DNA of 64,000 nucleotides from Heracleum sosnowskyi (lineage: Eukaryota; Streptophyta; Magnoliopsida; Apiales; Apiaceae): NCBI GenBank assembly GCA_030848705.1, contig CM061243.1, positions 111,376,674 to 111,440,673 of the forward strand, in the 5' to 3' direction. Of the stretch, positions 27,058-39,531 are shown piece after piece (the first letter of the stretch is position 1; each line of letters starts with the position of its first letter). The notes beneath the pieces were generated by a model, which made no database searches, was not told the DNA's origin, and was given only the letters and a program-made list of their open reading frames with translations. Both the position numbers and the translations under genes were made by a program.

Positions 27058-30000
27058 ATTGGCAATGCAATAGTCTTGAATCAAATCAGCAACTTCTGTC
27101 TTTTCTTGTGTAGCAAACCCTGTTGTCCTCAACATGTTCTCCATATAGACAAGATGCTTGGCAGGATAATCTTTCAAGGAGATGGGATCCACAGCACAAG
27201 TTTGAAGTGCCCTTCCTTTATAAAATTTAACTTCATATGGCACGTCCACAACTTGAGGGCTAGCTTTCATGGCAAAATCTCTAAGCTGATCATGCAGCAG
27301 CTCACATAGAGGTGAAGACCTTTTAATCTTTGTCATGAAAACCCAAATCTCAGAGAGAGTTCTACTTTCCAGAAGATTGAGAGAAACTATGAAAGTTCCC
27401 TCATTATGAGTGTAGATGTAGATCTTCAACTCCTCTTTGACTCTGTCATATCCAGTAGAAATTCTTGAAATCTCCGCATGAAGAGCTTTCATATAGATTG
27501 AGTTGTCTGGATTGACCTTTCTATACCTTTCCAACATGCTAAGAAACTTTCCATCATTATCTGACCCTGTCGAATGTGAGAACATCTCTCTAGCTCTAGC
27601 CCATTCTTCTCCAAGCTTCAGCCTCACATATAACTTCCTGTCCTTGACCTTTATATCATGAAGCCTTTGCTTTTCTTGATGTTCAGCTTTTTGGATAACT
27701 AGATGCTTTGAGATTATGTCAGACACTTTAGCATTCTCATCTTCTCTTCTCTTTAGATCAGCTTTCTGTCTTAACAGTTCAGCTTCAAAGGCAGAATCAA
27801 CTTCAGATTCATCTTCCCATTCAGCATAGTCAGCCTCTCCTTCAACTTCTACTTCACCAAATATATCTTCAGGGTTTTCTTCAGATTCAATATTTTCAAA
27901 ATCTCCCTGTTCATATTGATAGTAGTCAGCATCAGAGAAAGTTAACTTCTGTTTTCCTTTGTCCTTTGCAGAATCTTCAGTTTCTCCTCCTTGATGATCT
28001 CTAACTCCTCCTTGTTTCTCCCTGTCTCCTCCTTGTATCTCCTTATTCTCCCCCTTAGTTGAGGAATCCTCTACAGATTTGACTTATCAGCCTTAGGATC
28101 CTCCTTTTTATTTCCTCCTTTTCCATCCTTGTCATCATTGTCCTCTGCATCATCATCACCATCAAAGAATTTCTTTTGCTCAGCATTGGGTTGATGTGAA
28201 CTCTTGATCATATTGTACAGATGTTTCATGCCTTCATTCAAATGTACCATTCCTCCTTCAAGATTTGTGAACCTCTGGTCATTGTACCACTGATTGTTAT
28301 CAACCGTTTCTTGAATAGAGTTCACTGGTGTTGAAATGGAAGCAATCTGCTTGACACTCTCCCTGATCTCAGCATTTAAAATTGTCAGCTCGGAGATGTC
28401 TGAAGCCACTAGCACCTGTGATTCTTGAACAACATTGATTTTGGGGATCAATGTGACCTTCACTCCTTCTATCTCATCTCTAATATGACCCAGCTGATTA
28501 GTTACAGAGGTGGAAGAAGAAGACTGTTCAACCACTTGTGCTTTGAGAATTTCCTTTTCAGCCTGGGTCTGTTGAAGTTGTTTCTGTAAACCAGCTATTT
28601 GAGCCAATAATGAAGCAGTGTATGTGTCATTGTGTGCACTCATCTCAATTTCTCTCGATGGTGTTTCACTCACCTCACGTGCTTGTGTATCGCTCTGTGT
28701 TTGTCTCTCAGAACTAACCACTAGTTGTTTATCCATGTGTGGAGTTGACGTACCTGCAGAAAAAATCACCATAGCCCCTTCTTGAGAGGTCACTGGTGGT
28801 GCAATGGGAGTTCGCGAATCCTAATCCATGGTAAAGTTAAAAAAATCATCCGGAATTGAAAACTGAATTGCTTCAGGGATGGACTTACCATGTTGCCCTT
28901 CACTTTCTCCAGTTAAAACTGCGAGTGAAGAATCCCTTAGGGGAGCCAGAGATGTTCCCTCTGGGAGGGGAGAAAATGATTCTGTTATAGTGGGAAAAGA
29001 ACCAGATTTTCCCTCTGAAGCCTGTGAAGGCTCTTCTACCGTGACAATGGTAGGCACTGTTTCAGCAAGCATTCCTATGTGTTCTCCTCTCAGAGTGTCC
29101 TGTTCATGAGTCTCTACTATTGTTTCAGAAGTGTTTGCTCCCATTGTGATTAATGGGAGAGTGCTTGACTCTGTACAGAATGCCATGGCCTGATGGCGAA
29201 ATTCAATAGATTCATCCTGTTGAGAGGATGTCTCTAGTAACTGTTCATTGGCCCTTTGAGAATCCATATCCTTTTGGGAGGATACAGACTGGCTTACAGA
29301 TGCCTCAAGGAGTGTTCTTCTCTTCTTTAGTGGTGGAGGCAGAGCTGTGGGATCACTCACATTGACATCTACTTCAAGTTGCTCTCTCAATCTTGTTGTA
29401 GCTGATTGTTCTAGGGGAGCGGTCAATGGATTTGACTCTGTGTGTGACTCTATGACCGGGGACAGAGATTGTGGTTCTACAATCCCTTGGTCAATCCTAA
29501 GAACCTCTTGGGTAAGTGGAGCAGTTGAGAGAGGATATATTACCTGAAGTGCCATGGTGTTAGGAAGCACCATTGAAGTTCCTGTTGTCGAGGATCCAAC
29601 CACTGGATGTTCAATAAAGAGAAGAGGTAACTGTGGTTGCAGAATCTCTCGCAGATATGATTGTGGAACTATGGGTCTCCTTCCAGACCTGGAACTGGTG
29701 GACAAAGTTGAATATATGGAAGGATTAGTGTGTGCGGGGACTTGAAAAGGAGTGTTTTGAAAAAGTGTTTTATGTTCATCAGAAAGAACATGATCCAACA
29801 CTAGAGAAAGGAAACGAGAATAAAAGCATCTAACTTTCTTTCCATTCGCAATATCTCTAGTGTAATTGAAAATCCTCCTTATCAATAGATCCCACACAAG
29901 AGTTCCTATGTCCAATCTTAGGTTGAAAACAACAGCATAGGCAATGTTTTGTAAGACAGAAGTGATGACTGGAAAGTTGTTTTTGATAGAATTACTAAAA

Positions 30001-30429
30001 ACTTTAGCTAGGCAGTCAAAGAACAAATCCCACTCACATGCTAGATTACCCTTATTCAGACGAGGAAGAACAATATTTCCTTGGTAATCAATACTAGAGA
30101 AAAATTGAACTAACTCGTCATCAGTAGGGAATCTAACAAGATTAAAGTGGAAAATGAAGTACTTGACAAAAGATCTCCTTAGTTACTGTGTACTGGGCAT
30201 CAGAAATATTGAAAGTGAAAGATTGCATATCTTCAGCAACAACAACAGTTAAGCATAATAGACGAAGGGGTTCAATCTTTAAATCAACAGAAGCAGTGAT
30301 AGCATAGCTAACAATTGATTGTTCATTTAAAAATCGAATCCACGGCCTAAAACGTTCAACAGAACACTTAAGGGGATCATAATAGCCAATGTAATTATTA
30401 AAACGTTCAACAACAAACTCAGCAGCCAT
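27050..30429 (-). pseudogene. Element 1 ORF3 (Sire-type third ORF, unknown function), disrupted
   Basis: The frame starts with ATG at 30429 (MAAEFVVERF...). The N-terminal domain (30429 to about 29800) aligns by eye with that of ORF3 in element 2: a shared SYA segment, an FTFNISDAQYTV / FTLQGNEYIV segment, and a CLAKVF / AFIKVF helix. It is followed by a long Ser/Thr/Pro-rich linker, a coiled-coil-like stretch (about 28400-28620), an acidic segment, and a C-terminal domain (27726-27050 and 23865-24017). Damage visible: a frameshift near 30150, an in-frame TAG just after 28821, a frameshift near 28075, and the hAT insertion. The pre-damage length would have been about 1.18 thousand residues. 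No signal peptide or membrane segment is seen in the conserved frame. It lies after pol in a different frame, so it would need its own or a spliced RNA. Confidence 0.75.
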
Positions 30430-31364
30430 TTTAATAATAAATAAGAAAATAAAATAAAATAGAGCAGTAATTAATAATAATATTAAACAGAGAAAAGAAA
30501 AAAATCCCAAGTAATTCACAAGAAAAATTTGCAATAGTTCGTTGTTCTAGGAATAAAACACAAACTAGAGCAAAGTTAACTAAGTAAAAACTTGAGTTAG
30601 AAAGGAATGAGAGGAAAGAACTTGAGGTTATCAACTATTTATAGAAAAAAAAACTGATGGGCTCGGTATGACCTAAAGGCAGGTCATACCGAGTTTTGAT
30701 AAAGGTCATACCGAGAAATAGCCAACAGCACTGGAGGTCATACCGAGAAAACTAAATAAAAACTGAATAAATACTAATAATAAAAAATAAAATCCAATAT
30801 GACCTTAGAATAGGTCATACCGAATTCTTATATGACCTGACAGGAGGTCATACCGAAAAGAAGAAGAAAAAGAAAGAAAAAAAAACAGAAAATAAACTAA
30901 AATGTCAATATGACCACACAGAAGGTCATACCGAATTTTATTTACAAATAAAATATTAACAGAAAATAGAATAACATGCCAATATGACCAATCTGAAGGT
31001 CATACCGAATGTTATACTAAAAGAAGCAGCATCAACAGAAAATATTCACAGAATATTTTTAACAAACCTGAAACCTACTACATAAAATTATAAAAGAACA
31101 TTAAACTACAATAAACCTTCAGAAAAATCTAAACAACAATATTTACAATCTGAAAAAAAAACTTAAATGATTCTAAATAAATATATTTTCAATGAAAATA
31201 CATTTCTCCATAAAAAATGAGAAAAATATTTTTAAAGAAAATAAATTATTCAGAATATTTAAATCAAACAAGCTTTACACAATAAACATGGATTGGCAAT
31301 AATTAACATCCTAAATTAACAAGAGAAAATGATTTAGATAAGAACAAACCTACCGAAGATATTG
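30430..31364 (-). promoter_or_regulatory. pol-ORF3 spacer of element 1 with GGTCATACC inverted-repeat cluster
   Basis: This 935 bp AT-rich spacer has no ORF. It carries at least seven GGTCATACC copies between 30662 and 31010, most preceded 6-8 nt upstream by the inverted word TATGACC, so each pair can fold into a hairpin. The best is CTCGGTATGACCT (30662-30674), a 6-nt loop, and its exact complement (30681-30693). The same words recur in the LTR (37470-37790). A promoter or RNA-structure role for ORF3 expression is inference. Confidence 0.5.
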
Positions 31365-34300
31365 TCAATCACTAAGACTGTTCAACATACCCAATTTACC
31401 AACTAACCTGATAAATGTGGATTCGTCAACAGATTTAGTGAAAATATCTGCAGTCTGTTCTTCAGTGGGTACAAAGTGTAACTCCACAGTTCCATTCATA
31501 ACATGCTCTCTGATAAAATGATACCTGATATCAATGTGCTTCGTTCTCGAGTGTTGTACAGGGTTGTTGGAGATTGCTATGGCACTTGTATTATCACAAA
31601 AAATGGGAATTTTGTCTAATGCAAAGCCATAGTCCTTTAATTGATTCCTTATCCATAAGATCTGAGCACAACAGCTTCCAGCAGCAATATATTCAGCTTC
31701 TGCTGTTGAATTGGAAATTGTTTGTTGTTTCTTGCTATACCAGGAAATCAACCTACCTCCTAGGAATTGACAACTCCCAGAGGTACTCTTTCTATCCACA
31801 ACACTACCTGCATAATCAGAATCTGTATATCCAATAAGATTAAAGCCAGAATCTTTAGGGTACCAGATACCTAGATTAGGTGTACCCTTAAGATATCTCA
31901 AGATTCTTTTCACAGCAACGAGATGTACATCTCTAGGATCCGCTTGGAACCTTGAACACAAGCATGTGGCATACATAATATCTGGTCTACTAGCAGTAAG
32001 ATAGAGTAAGGAGCCAATCATACCTCTGTATCTTGTAACATCTACCTTGATAGACTTGTCAGAAGCTCCAAGTTTGATTGCTGTTGAAGATGGAGTCCTT
32101 GCTGATGCTGAATCCTCCATGCGATATTTCTTGAGGAGTTCTTTGAGATACTTGGATTGACAAATAAATATACCATTTGACCTTTGACTTACTTGCAATC
32201 CAAGAAAGAACTTCAGCTCACCCATCATACTCATTTCAAACTTACTCTGCATAAGCTCAGCCAATCTCTTACAGAGATTATCATTAGTAGACCCAAATAT
32301 GATGTCATCCACATAGACTTGGACTAATATCATATCACTTTTGTGTTTCTTTGAAAAAAGAGTTTTGTCTATGATACCTCTAACAAAACCATTTTCTAAA
32401 AGAAAACCAGAGAGAGTGTCATACCATTTTCTTGGGGCTTGTTTGAGACCATAGATAGCCTTGAAGAGAAAGTACACAAAGTCCAGCAGCTCCTGATTTT
32501 CAAAGCCAGGGGGCTGTTCCACATACACTTCTTCATCAAGCTCACCATTCAGGAATGCACTCTTAACATCCATTTGATAGACTTTAAAATTGGAATAAGC
32601 CGCAAATGCTAAGAACATCCTGATGGCCTCAAGTCTAGCCACTGGTGCATAAGTTTCATCATAATCAATGCCTTCAGCTTGTGAATACCCTTGTGCAACC
32701 AGTCTTGCCTTATTCCTTGTAACAATGCCATCCTCATCTAGCTTGTTCCTGTATACCCATCTAGTACCAACTACTTTCTTGTTCTTTGGCCTGGGTACCA
32801 GCTTCCAGACTTGCTGTTGTTCAAATTGATTGAGTTCATCTTGCATAGCAATCACCCAATCTGGATCAGTCAGTGCTTCCTCAGTTTTCTTTGGCTCCAT
32901 TTTAGATAAGAATGCTGAAAAATGACATTCATTCTGAGTTGCACTTCTAGTTTTAATTCCAACATCTGGATCACCAATGATCAGCTCAAAGGGATGAGCT
33001 CTATTCCATACAGTCTGTCTTGGAAGATTTGATCTTGATGATTCACCTTGAAATTCACTTTGATGTTGTGAGTGACTAGTTGATCCTTCATTTGCTCCCC
33101 CTGAGTTGTTGCTTGATTGCCTTGATGATTCTTCTCCAGTGTTAGTGGTATCTCCATTGTTACCAGTGTTTCCACCACCATCACCATGATCATTATCATC
33201 ATTGTTATTATCATTACCAGCAATAACTTCAGGTGGGGCTTCATTATCTGAATCTGAGTCTGGCAAGTTATCAAACTTCATTTCCTCAGATGAATCTGCT
33301 GTTTGGATATTAGGGAATGTAGTGTCATCAAACGTAACATTGACACTTTCCTTTACAGTGTGACTGCCAACCAAGTAGACCCTGTAAGATCTTCTGGAAT
33401 AACCAACAAAAATAGCTTCTTGTGCCTTAGCATCAAACTTGCCACGTTTCACATTGTCATCTATAAGCACAAAGCATTTTGCTCCAAATACATGAAAGTA
33501 CTTGACATTTGGTTTCTTGTTGTTCATGATCTCATACGGAGTCTTCATTAAGTCCTTGTTGATTAAAGTTCGATTCTGAGTATAACAAGCTGTATTAGCT
33601 GCTTCAGCCCAAAAGTACGTTGGAAGTTTGGACTCACTTAACATAGTCCTTGCAGCTTCAATCAATGTACGATTCTTTCTTTCCACTACTCCATTTTGTT
33701 GAGGAGTTCTAGGGGCAGAATACTGTCTTGTTATTCCTTTATCAGCACAAAAGTCATTTAGAATGGCATTCTTGAATTCAGTACCATTATCTGACCTTAT
33801 GGCTCTAACAGGGAATCTAGAATCCAGCTCAATCAACTTTATATGGCCAATCACCAGGTATGGGGTCTCATCCTTGGAATGTAGGAATAAAACCCATGTA
33901 TATTTTGTATAGTCATCAACAATCACAAGTGCATATTGTTTCTTTGACATGGACATCACATTAACTGGACCAAACAAATCCATGTGCAGTAGCTGAAGAG
34001 GTTCAGTTATTGATGATGTATCAGTGCCCTTGTGAGAAGCTTTCTTTGACTTTCCTTTCTGACATGCCTCACACAGTCCTTCCTGTGTAAATTCCATCTA
34101 AGGCAAACCTCTAACCAATTCCCTCTTGACTAAAGAGTTCATGGTTTTGAAGTTAAGGTGAGACATCTTCTTGTGCCATAGCCAACTATCATCTGATGAA
34201 GCTTTAGCATAAAAACAATTAACTTCATCTTTGAATCCCGAGTTCAGATCAGCTATGAACAAGTCATCTTTCCTTACTCCTTGAAGAGCAGGCTTTCCAT

Positions 34301-34640
34301 TCTTCTTGTTAAGGATCTGACACTTCTCTCTTTCAAAGGAAACAACATATCCTCTGTCACAGAAATGACTGATGCTGAGAAGATTGAACTTCAGACCTTC
34401 CACAAATGAAACATCTTCAATGATAACATTTCCGTACTTCAAACAGCCATATCCTTTCGTAATACCCTTGCTGTTATCTCCAAAGGTTACTACTGGGCCA
34501 GCTTTCTCAACCAAATCTGATAGCAGGGCTCTATCTCCGGTCATATGCCTTGAACAGCCACTGTCAAGAATCCATATAACACGGCTTACCTGTTTAACTC
34601 CCTGCAATATCAAATTGATTAGACCTTCTTCGGAGCCCAA
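31365..34640 (-). pseudogene. pol: Element 1 pol (protease, integrase, RT, RNase H), one nonsense codon
   Basis: Copia-order polyprotein. Protease active site LDSGCSRHMTGD is near the start (about 34570). It is followed by a GAG-pre-integrase segment (SWLWHKKMSHLNF), then a stop codon TAG at 34098-34100, and the frame continues uninterrupted for 910 codons. In that second part: the zinc-finger CEACQKG tail; integrase Asp in HMDLFGP (residue 40), Asp in RSDNGTEF (103) and Glu in VVERKNR (139); an Asn/Asp/Gly-rich linker (270-360); reverse transcriptase (430-640) with YVDDIIFG at 595-602; and RNase H ending with the SRTKHIDIRYHFIREHV block. Element 2 has a Gln codon next to the position of the stop, so a C-to-T change is likely. 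The RT and RNase H domains look undamaged. Confidence 0.9.
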
Positions 34641-36859
34641 AATTGATTGGGTCCGGCGTACTTAAAGAACTGGCCTTTGTCAGGCAAAACAACATTTTTA
34701 GCTAAAACTACTTCAACCTCTTTCACATAAGAGCGTTTCCATTTATAGCCAGCCTTAACACATTTCTGAGTAGGCTTAGGGATAAATTAATCCACTCTAG
34801 TCTGAGGAGGACTAGTAGTCTTTGCTTTAACATGCTTCTTATTATTAACATGTTGACGTGGAGCAGTCTTATCACTAGATACATGCTTACTATTAAAATA
34901 AGCATACATAACATTGAAAGCACAAGACATGCAATTAATCACACCACATGCTTTATGAGAAGAATTAACAGGAGGCATGTTAGTTCTACAGTTGTTTTGA
35001 TCCAACTTATGGATATCTGATTTAGTCTTTTTAGTTGAAGCAACTTTGACTGGAATATCAGATCTACACTTTTTGGATTGTTCAACTTCCAAAGCAATAT
35101 CTTCTTCACGAATCTCCTCTGCAATGATGATAGAGTCTTCATTCAGAGGTTCTGCTTCGGACTCCTTACAGAAGGGTGTTTCAATACCCTTAAGCACATA
35201 TGGAACACCCCTTCCTTCAGATCTGACTCTACAAGGGGAATTAATTCCAAGCAATCCAATGGCCTTATTATAATCATAACCTATACTGACATGATTACCA
35301 ATAGCTTGTTTATTGAGAATCTTTTTAGCCGTCTTACAAGAGCTGAAATAGGCATTAGCTTTAGTCTTCAGCTCACTAATCTCTTTCTTAAGAATGGTTT
35401 CCAGTTGAATATAACATTTAACCCTATTCTCAAGAAAAGCTATTTTCTCAACAAGTTCATCCTGATTAACATGCACTAGTTTTAATTCTTTTATCTCATT
35501 CTCAAGATTTGTGTTTAAAAGAATTATTCTATCATTTTCAGTGCGTGCACAATCTAAGGTGCCACCAAGATGACGAATCATTTCAGTATCAGTAAACTTT
35601 ACCTCTGACATGTGTGCGGATGAAGTGCTTGCCTCTTTAGCCACTAAAGCAAGGTTCCCAATCTCACCTGCTTCTTCATCACTGTCAGTGTCATCCCAAC
35701 TCTTTCCTTCAGCAACATAAGCTTTCCCAATCTTGTTCTTCTTGCTAGAATCAAATGTGTTTCTAGTCACTTGCTTTGGCTTTCTGCATTCAGTAGAAAA
35801 GTGACCCAACTCATTGCAATTGTAGCATCTGCTTGTGCTCCTTTCCACAGTTCCAGTTTTGTAGCCACCCCTTGAGCCACTTGAAGAGGAAGATCCACCT
35901 CTCTGAAATCTGGGCCTGAACTTAAGATTGGGATTCCTCTTGAATCTGAACTTCCCAAACTTCCTGACTATCAAAGCCAAATCACCATCCTCCAGCTGAT
36001 CAAGTTCTTCTAAAGAATAGAAGTCACCACTAGATTGATCAATGGATGTTAATCCATATTCAGCATCAATAACATTCATGTTAGAACTGGAAGGTTGAAC
36101 AGCCTTCACTTCCAGTTTCTGTGGGACTTCAACAGCCAGTGCAGTAGAAGTACTAACAATCTTCCCAGTTCCATACAGCTCCCTTTACTGAATCTGCTCC
36201 AGCTCATAGGTCTTCAGAACACCATACAATCTCTTCAAAGCAATCTCATTCATATCTCTTGCTTCTCTAATGGCAGATATTTTGTGCTCCAAATGAGGTG
36301 GAAGTGTAAGAAGGAACTTCTTGTTAATCTCCTTGTTGGTGTAGTGCTTCCCATTGAGATTCAGATCATTGATTAATTTGTTATATCTCTCAAAAACCTG
36401 AGAGATACCTTCACCAGGGTTTGATCTGAAATGCTCATATTGTGAGGTGAGAATTTCCAGCATATTCTCCCTAACTTCCTCTGTCCCCTCATTGATTATC
36501 TCTATAGTTGCCCAAATGTGTTTGGCAGTATCACAGTTGAGGACATGATTATGCATGATTGGATCAAGACAATCAATAAGGATCAACTGAAGACAGGAAT
36601 CCAAGGTAACATCTTCTTTCTCATCAGGAGTGTAATCCTTGGCATCTTTAGGGTACATTCTAGCAGCCCTAGTCACAACATTATTCTCAATGAGTTCTCT
36701 CTCAATAATCATAGGGACTTTGGGACCGTTCTTCAGCACATCAATGTATTTAGGATTTGCAACCTTAAGAAATAGGAGCATTTTCTTCTTCCACATTGGA
36801 TAATGCTCCTTGATGAACATTGGGATTTTGACTGTACCCACTTTCTGTGTAGTAGACAT
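34619..36859 (-). pseudogene. gag: Element 1 gag, two nonsense codons
   Basis: The frame opens with ATG at 36859 (MSTTQKVGTVKIPMF), 89 nt after the PBS, and stays in one register for 746 codons to TAA at 34619-34621. It is interrupted by TAA at 36185-36187 and TAA at 34787-34789. Residues 1-220 are the copia capsid region (UBN2-like, with ILTSQYEHFRSNPGEG). A CX2CX4HX4C zinc knuckle (CYNCNELGHFSTEC) lies near 35810. The C-terminal part is helical and charged. The gag end (GPNQFWAPKKV) resembles that of element 2 (GPKETWVPKST). Pol begins in another frame overlapping this end, so a frameshift or splicing is needed for pol. Confidence 0.85.
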
Positions 36860-36947
36860 CTTTTGAGATTTTTTAAGAAAGATAAAAAATCAGAGTTTAA
36901 GAAAAATCTCAAAACAATTGGATCTTTGATTTGTATATCAATCAAAA

Positions 36948-36960
36948 GGCTCTGATACCA
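36948..36960 (-). other. Primer-binding site of element 1 (tRNA-iMet)
   Basis: The minus strand reads TGGTATCAGAGCC two bases after the LTR end (CCTAACA). This is complementary to the 3' end of plant initiator Met-tRNA, the usual primer of Ty1/copia elements. Confidence 0.9.
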
Positions 36961-36962
36961 AT

Positions 36963-38388
36963 TGTTAGGTCCTGATAAGTTTGTAGAAGGGGGGTTTAAT
37001 ACAAACTATACCGTTTTATCGAAATTTGTTCGTTGAATAATTTAACAATTGAGAACAAATTAATGCGGAATATAAATGAAACAAGATTCAAGTTAAATAT
37101 AACTTATATTAAACTTGAAGGGTGTTGCAAATACAATAAGGATTACAAAGTATTTATCTCAAACTAATTAATACAAATTTAGAATAAATTCGACATGAAC
37201 TTTTCTAATATTTGTAATAAAAAGATTGAATGCTAAAAGCAAGTTCGAGATAAATTTTAGGGATAAAGATCCGCTAGATGATCAAAGTAATACAAGTAAT
37301 CAACTTCTAGTGGTTTGTATTTAACAATACAAACTAGAATTAATTGCTTGAGAAGAAATGATATTAATGGCTTCTTGTTCTTGAGAGAGTAAATGCTTCT
37401 GTATCTTTCTGTTTTTATTCCACTGATTTCTTCTGTCTATTCTGCACGGTTTTAACACCAATCACAAAGCTTGTATGACCTTTTTAATTAATCAATATGA
37501 CCTGATTAATTAAAAAAGATACTTGTATGACCTGATATTAAAGCTCGGTAGAACCTAGCTTCAGCAATAGAACCTATCAAATGTGTCCGGTATGACCTCA
37601 AGTTTTTCTACCAACTAATTAGTAGAACCTGAAAAGCAATTTTTATGACCTTTAAAAATGACTTAGTATGACCTTTTAAATGAGTCAGTAGAACGTAGAA
37701 CTAGGTCATACCGAGCTATTCAAAGAGGTCATACCGAGCTTTTATAAGAGGTCATACCGAGTTTCTAAACCAGGTCATACCAGTTTGATTTCAGAAAATC
37801 CTTTTAATTTAATTAGTTAGATTAAATTATAGATTAAATTAATTCTTTTATAGAATTAAGTTAATAAATAATTTAAACAACTAACTTAATTAATTTAATA
37901 AATTAATTAATTCTGATATAATTAATTTATTAATTAAATTAAATTAATAAATCAAAGAAGATAACTCAGAATCCTTGTATTCCTCTATCTTCTGAAAACC
38001 ACTGAATATAGATGATTTAATTCCACTGATTGATGTCGTCATTCGATGCACTGTCTGGTTTCATGAATAACTGACTTCAATGATAATTCTTCATCTTTAA
38101 AACATTTAAAGCTGTGGCTTCTTTTCTTTAGCTTTGACTAAACTCTGTATCCTGTACTTCTTCTGTCACCAACTGGAAATCTCTGTCACTGTAGTAAATC
38201 CACTTTCTTGAATACTTCACTGAGGCTTGAACAATAAATTGAACTTCTTTCAATGTAGAATAACTTCAAGTCTGTAGATGACTTTAATCCTCAATTCTCT
38301 TGACAGATAAAACTCTTTGAGATTACTGTGACATATTAACTTATTATGTACTTATTACATACTTGTTTAAATTAAGTTGTTTCCTCGG
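36963..38388 (-). repeat. Element 1 LTR (minus copy, 1426 bp, lacks first 31 nt)
   Basis: On the minus strand it runs from CCGAGGAAAC (38388) to CCTAACA (36963). Compared with the plus-strand LTR at 39792-40645 it lacks the first 31 nt but keeps a 603 bp segment (between the two ATTCCACTGAT copies at 37417 and 38020) that is deleted there. That segment holds at least eleven GGTCATACC / TATGACC words (37470-37790). The inferred full LTR length is 1457 bp. Confidence 0.85.
37470..37790. repeat. GGTCATACC / TATGACC motif cluster in the LTR of element 1
   Basis: The left half has mostly TATGACCT in plus orientation. The right half has four consecutive AGGTCATACC copies in the opposite orientation, three followed by GAG, spaced about 25-30 bp apart. 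The arrangement as two inverted blocks and its recurrence in the pol-ORF3 spacer suggest a regulatory or structural role (inference). Confidence 0.6.
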
Positions 38389-38403
38389 AGATCATCAATA
38401 TGA

Positions 38404-39531
38404 ACTGAAGTTAGAGATCATCAAGGAGGAGTTAGAGATCATCAAGGAGGAGAAACTGAAGATTCTGCAAAGGACAAAGGAAAACAGAAGTTAACTTTCT
38501 CTGATGCTGACTACTATCAATATGAACAGGGAGATTTTGAAAATATTGAATCTGAAGAAAACCCTGAAGATATATTTGGTGAAGTAGAAGTTGAAGGAGA
38601 GGCTGACTATGCTGAATGGGAAGATGAATCTGAAGTTGATCCTGCCTTTGAAGCTGAACTGTTAAGACAGAAAGCTGATCTAAAGAGAAGAGAAGATGAG
38701 AATGCTAAAGTGTCTGACATAATCTCAAAGAATCTAGTTATCCAAAAAGCTGAACATCAAGAAAAGCAAAGGCTTCATGATATAAAGGTCAAGGACAGGA
38801 AGTTATATGTGAGGCTGAAGCTTGGAGAAGAATGGGATAGAGCTAGAGAGATGTTCTCACATTCGACAGGGTCAGATAATGATGGAAAGTTTCTTAGCAT
38901 GTTGGAAAGGTATAGAAAGGTCAATCCAGACAACTCAATCTATATGAAAGCTCTTCATGCGGAGATTTCAAGAATTTCTACTGGATATGACAGAGTCAAA
39001 GAGGAGTTGAAGATCTACATCTACACTCATAATGAGGGAACTTTCATAGTTTCTCTCAATCTTCTGGAAAGTAGAACTCTCTCTGAGATTTGGGTTTTCA
39101 TGACAAAGATTAAAAGGTCTTCACCTCTATGTGAGCTGCTGCATGATCAGCTTAGAGATTTTTCCATGAAAGCTAGCCCTCAAGTTGTGGACGTGCCATA
39201 TGAAGTTAAATTTTATAAAGGAAGGGCACTTCAAACTTGTGCTGTGGATCCCATCTCCTTGAAAGATTATCATGCCAAGCATCTTGTCTATATGGAGAAC
39301 ATGTTGAGGACAACAGGGTTTGCTACACAAGAAAAGACAGAAGTTGCTGATTTGATTCAAGACTATTGCATTGCCAATATCAAGAGATATCATCAAATGA
39401 AGAATAGGCTGAAGAAAGTCACAGCTCAACCTGTCAGACCTAGTGGCATTACTTCTGAATCTGATCGTATTCTGGACAAGGATTTGCTTGAAGCACTTGA
39501 AGAAGGAGAGATGATTGAGTCTGAAATTTAA
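38404..39531 (+). pseudogene. Element 1 ORF3 C-terminal fragment, plus-strand copy
   Basis: An open frame of 375 codons without a natural start begins right after an in-frame TGA (38401) and ends at TAA 39529-39531. It is the uninterrupted homologue of the minus-strand ORF3 C-terminus, differing at only a handful of residues (for example KN/KH, WDR/WAR, DFS/DFA, DYH/DYP). It starts with an acidic repeat-rich stretch (GGVRDHQGGE repeated), then the conserved C-terminal domain. It lacks the hAT insertion and so gives the empty-site sequence. The junction 38389-38430 is scrambled with short duplicated patches. Confidence 0.85.

Noticed and set aside
26959..27726. ORF end at 26959 as the natural C-terminus of the ORF3 piece
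   Set aside because: The last ~30 codons of that frame are read from the hAT terminus; the true continuation is at 23865-24017, as the plus-strand copy shows.
28879..29745. Plus-strand ORFs opposite ORF3 of element 1 and similar ones at 56054-59285
   Set aside because: They are antisense shadows of the Ser/Thr-rich ORF3 frame, with no domain or independent context.
30430..30534. Hydrophobic N-terminal extension in frame with ORF3 of element 1, resembling a signal anchor
   Set aside because: It is AT-rich leader sequence read through by chance. In element 2 a stop codon lies two codons before the homologous ATG, so the extension is not conserved.
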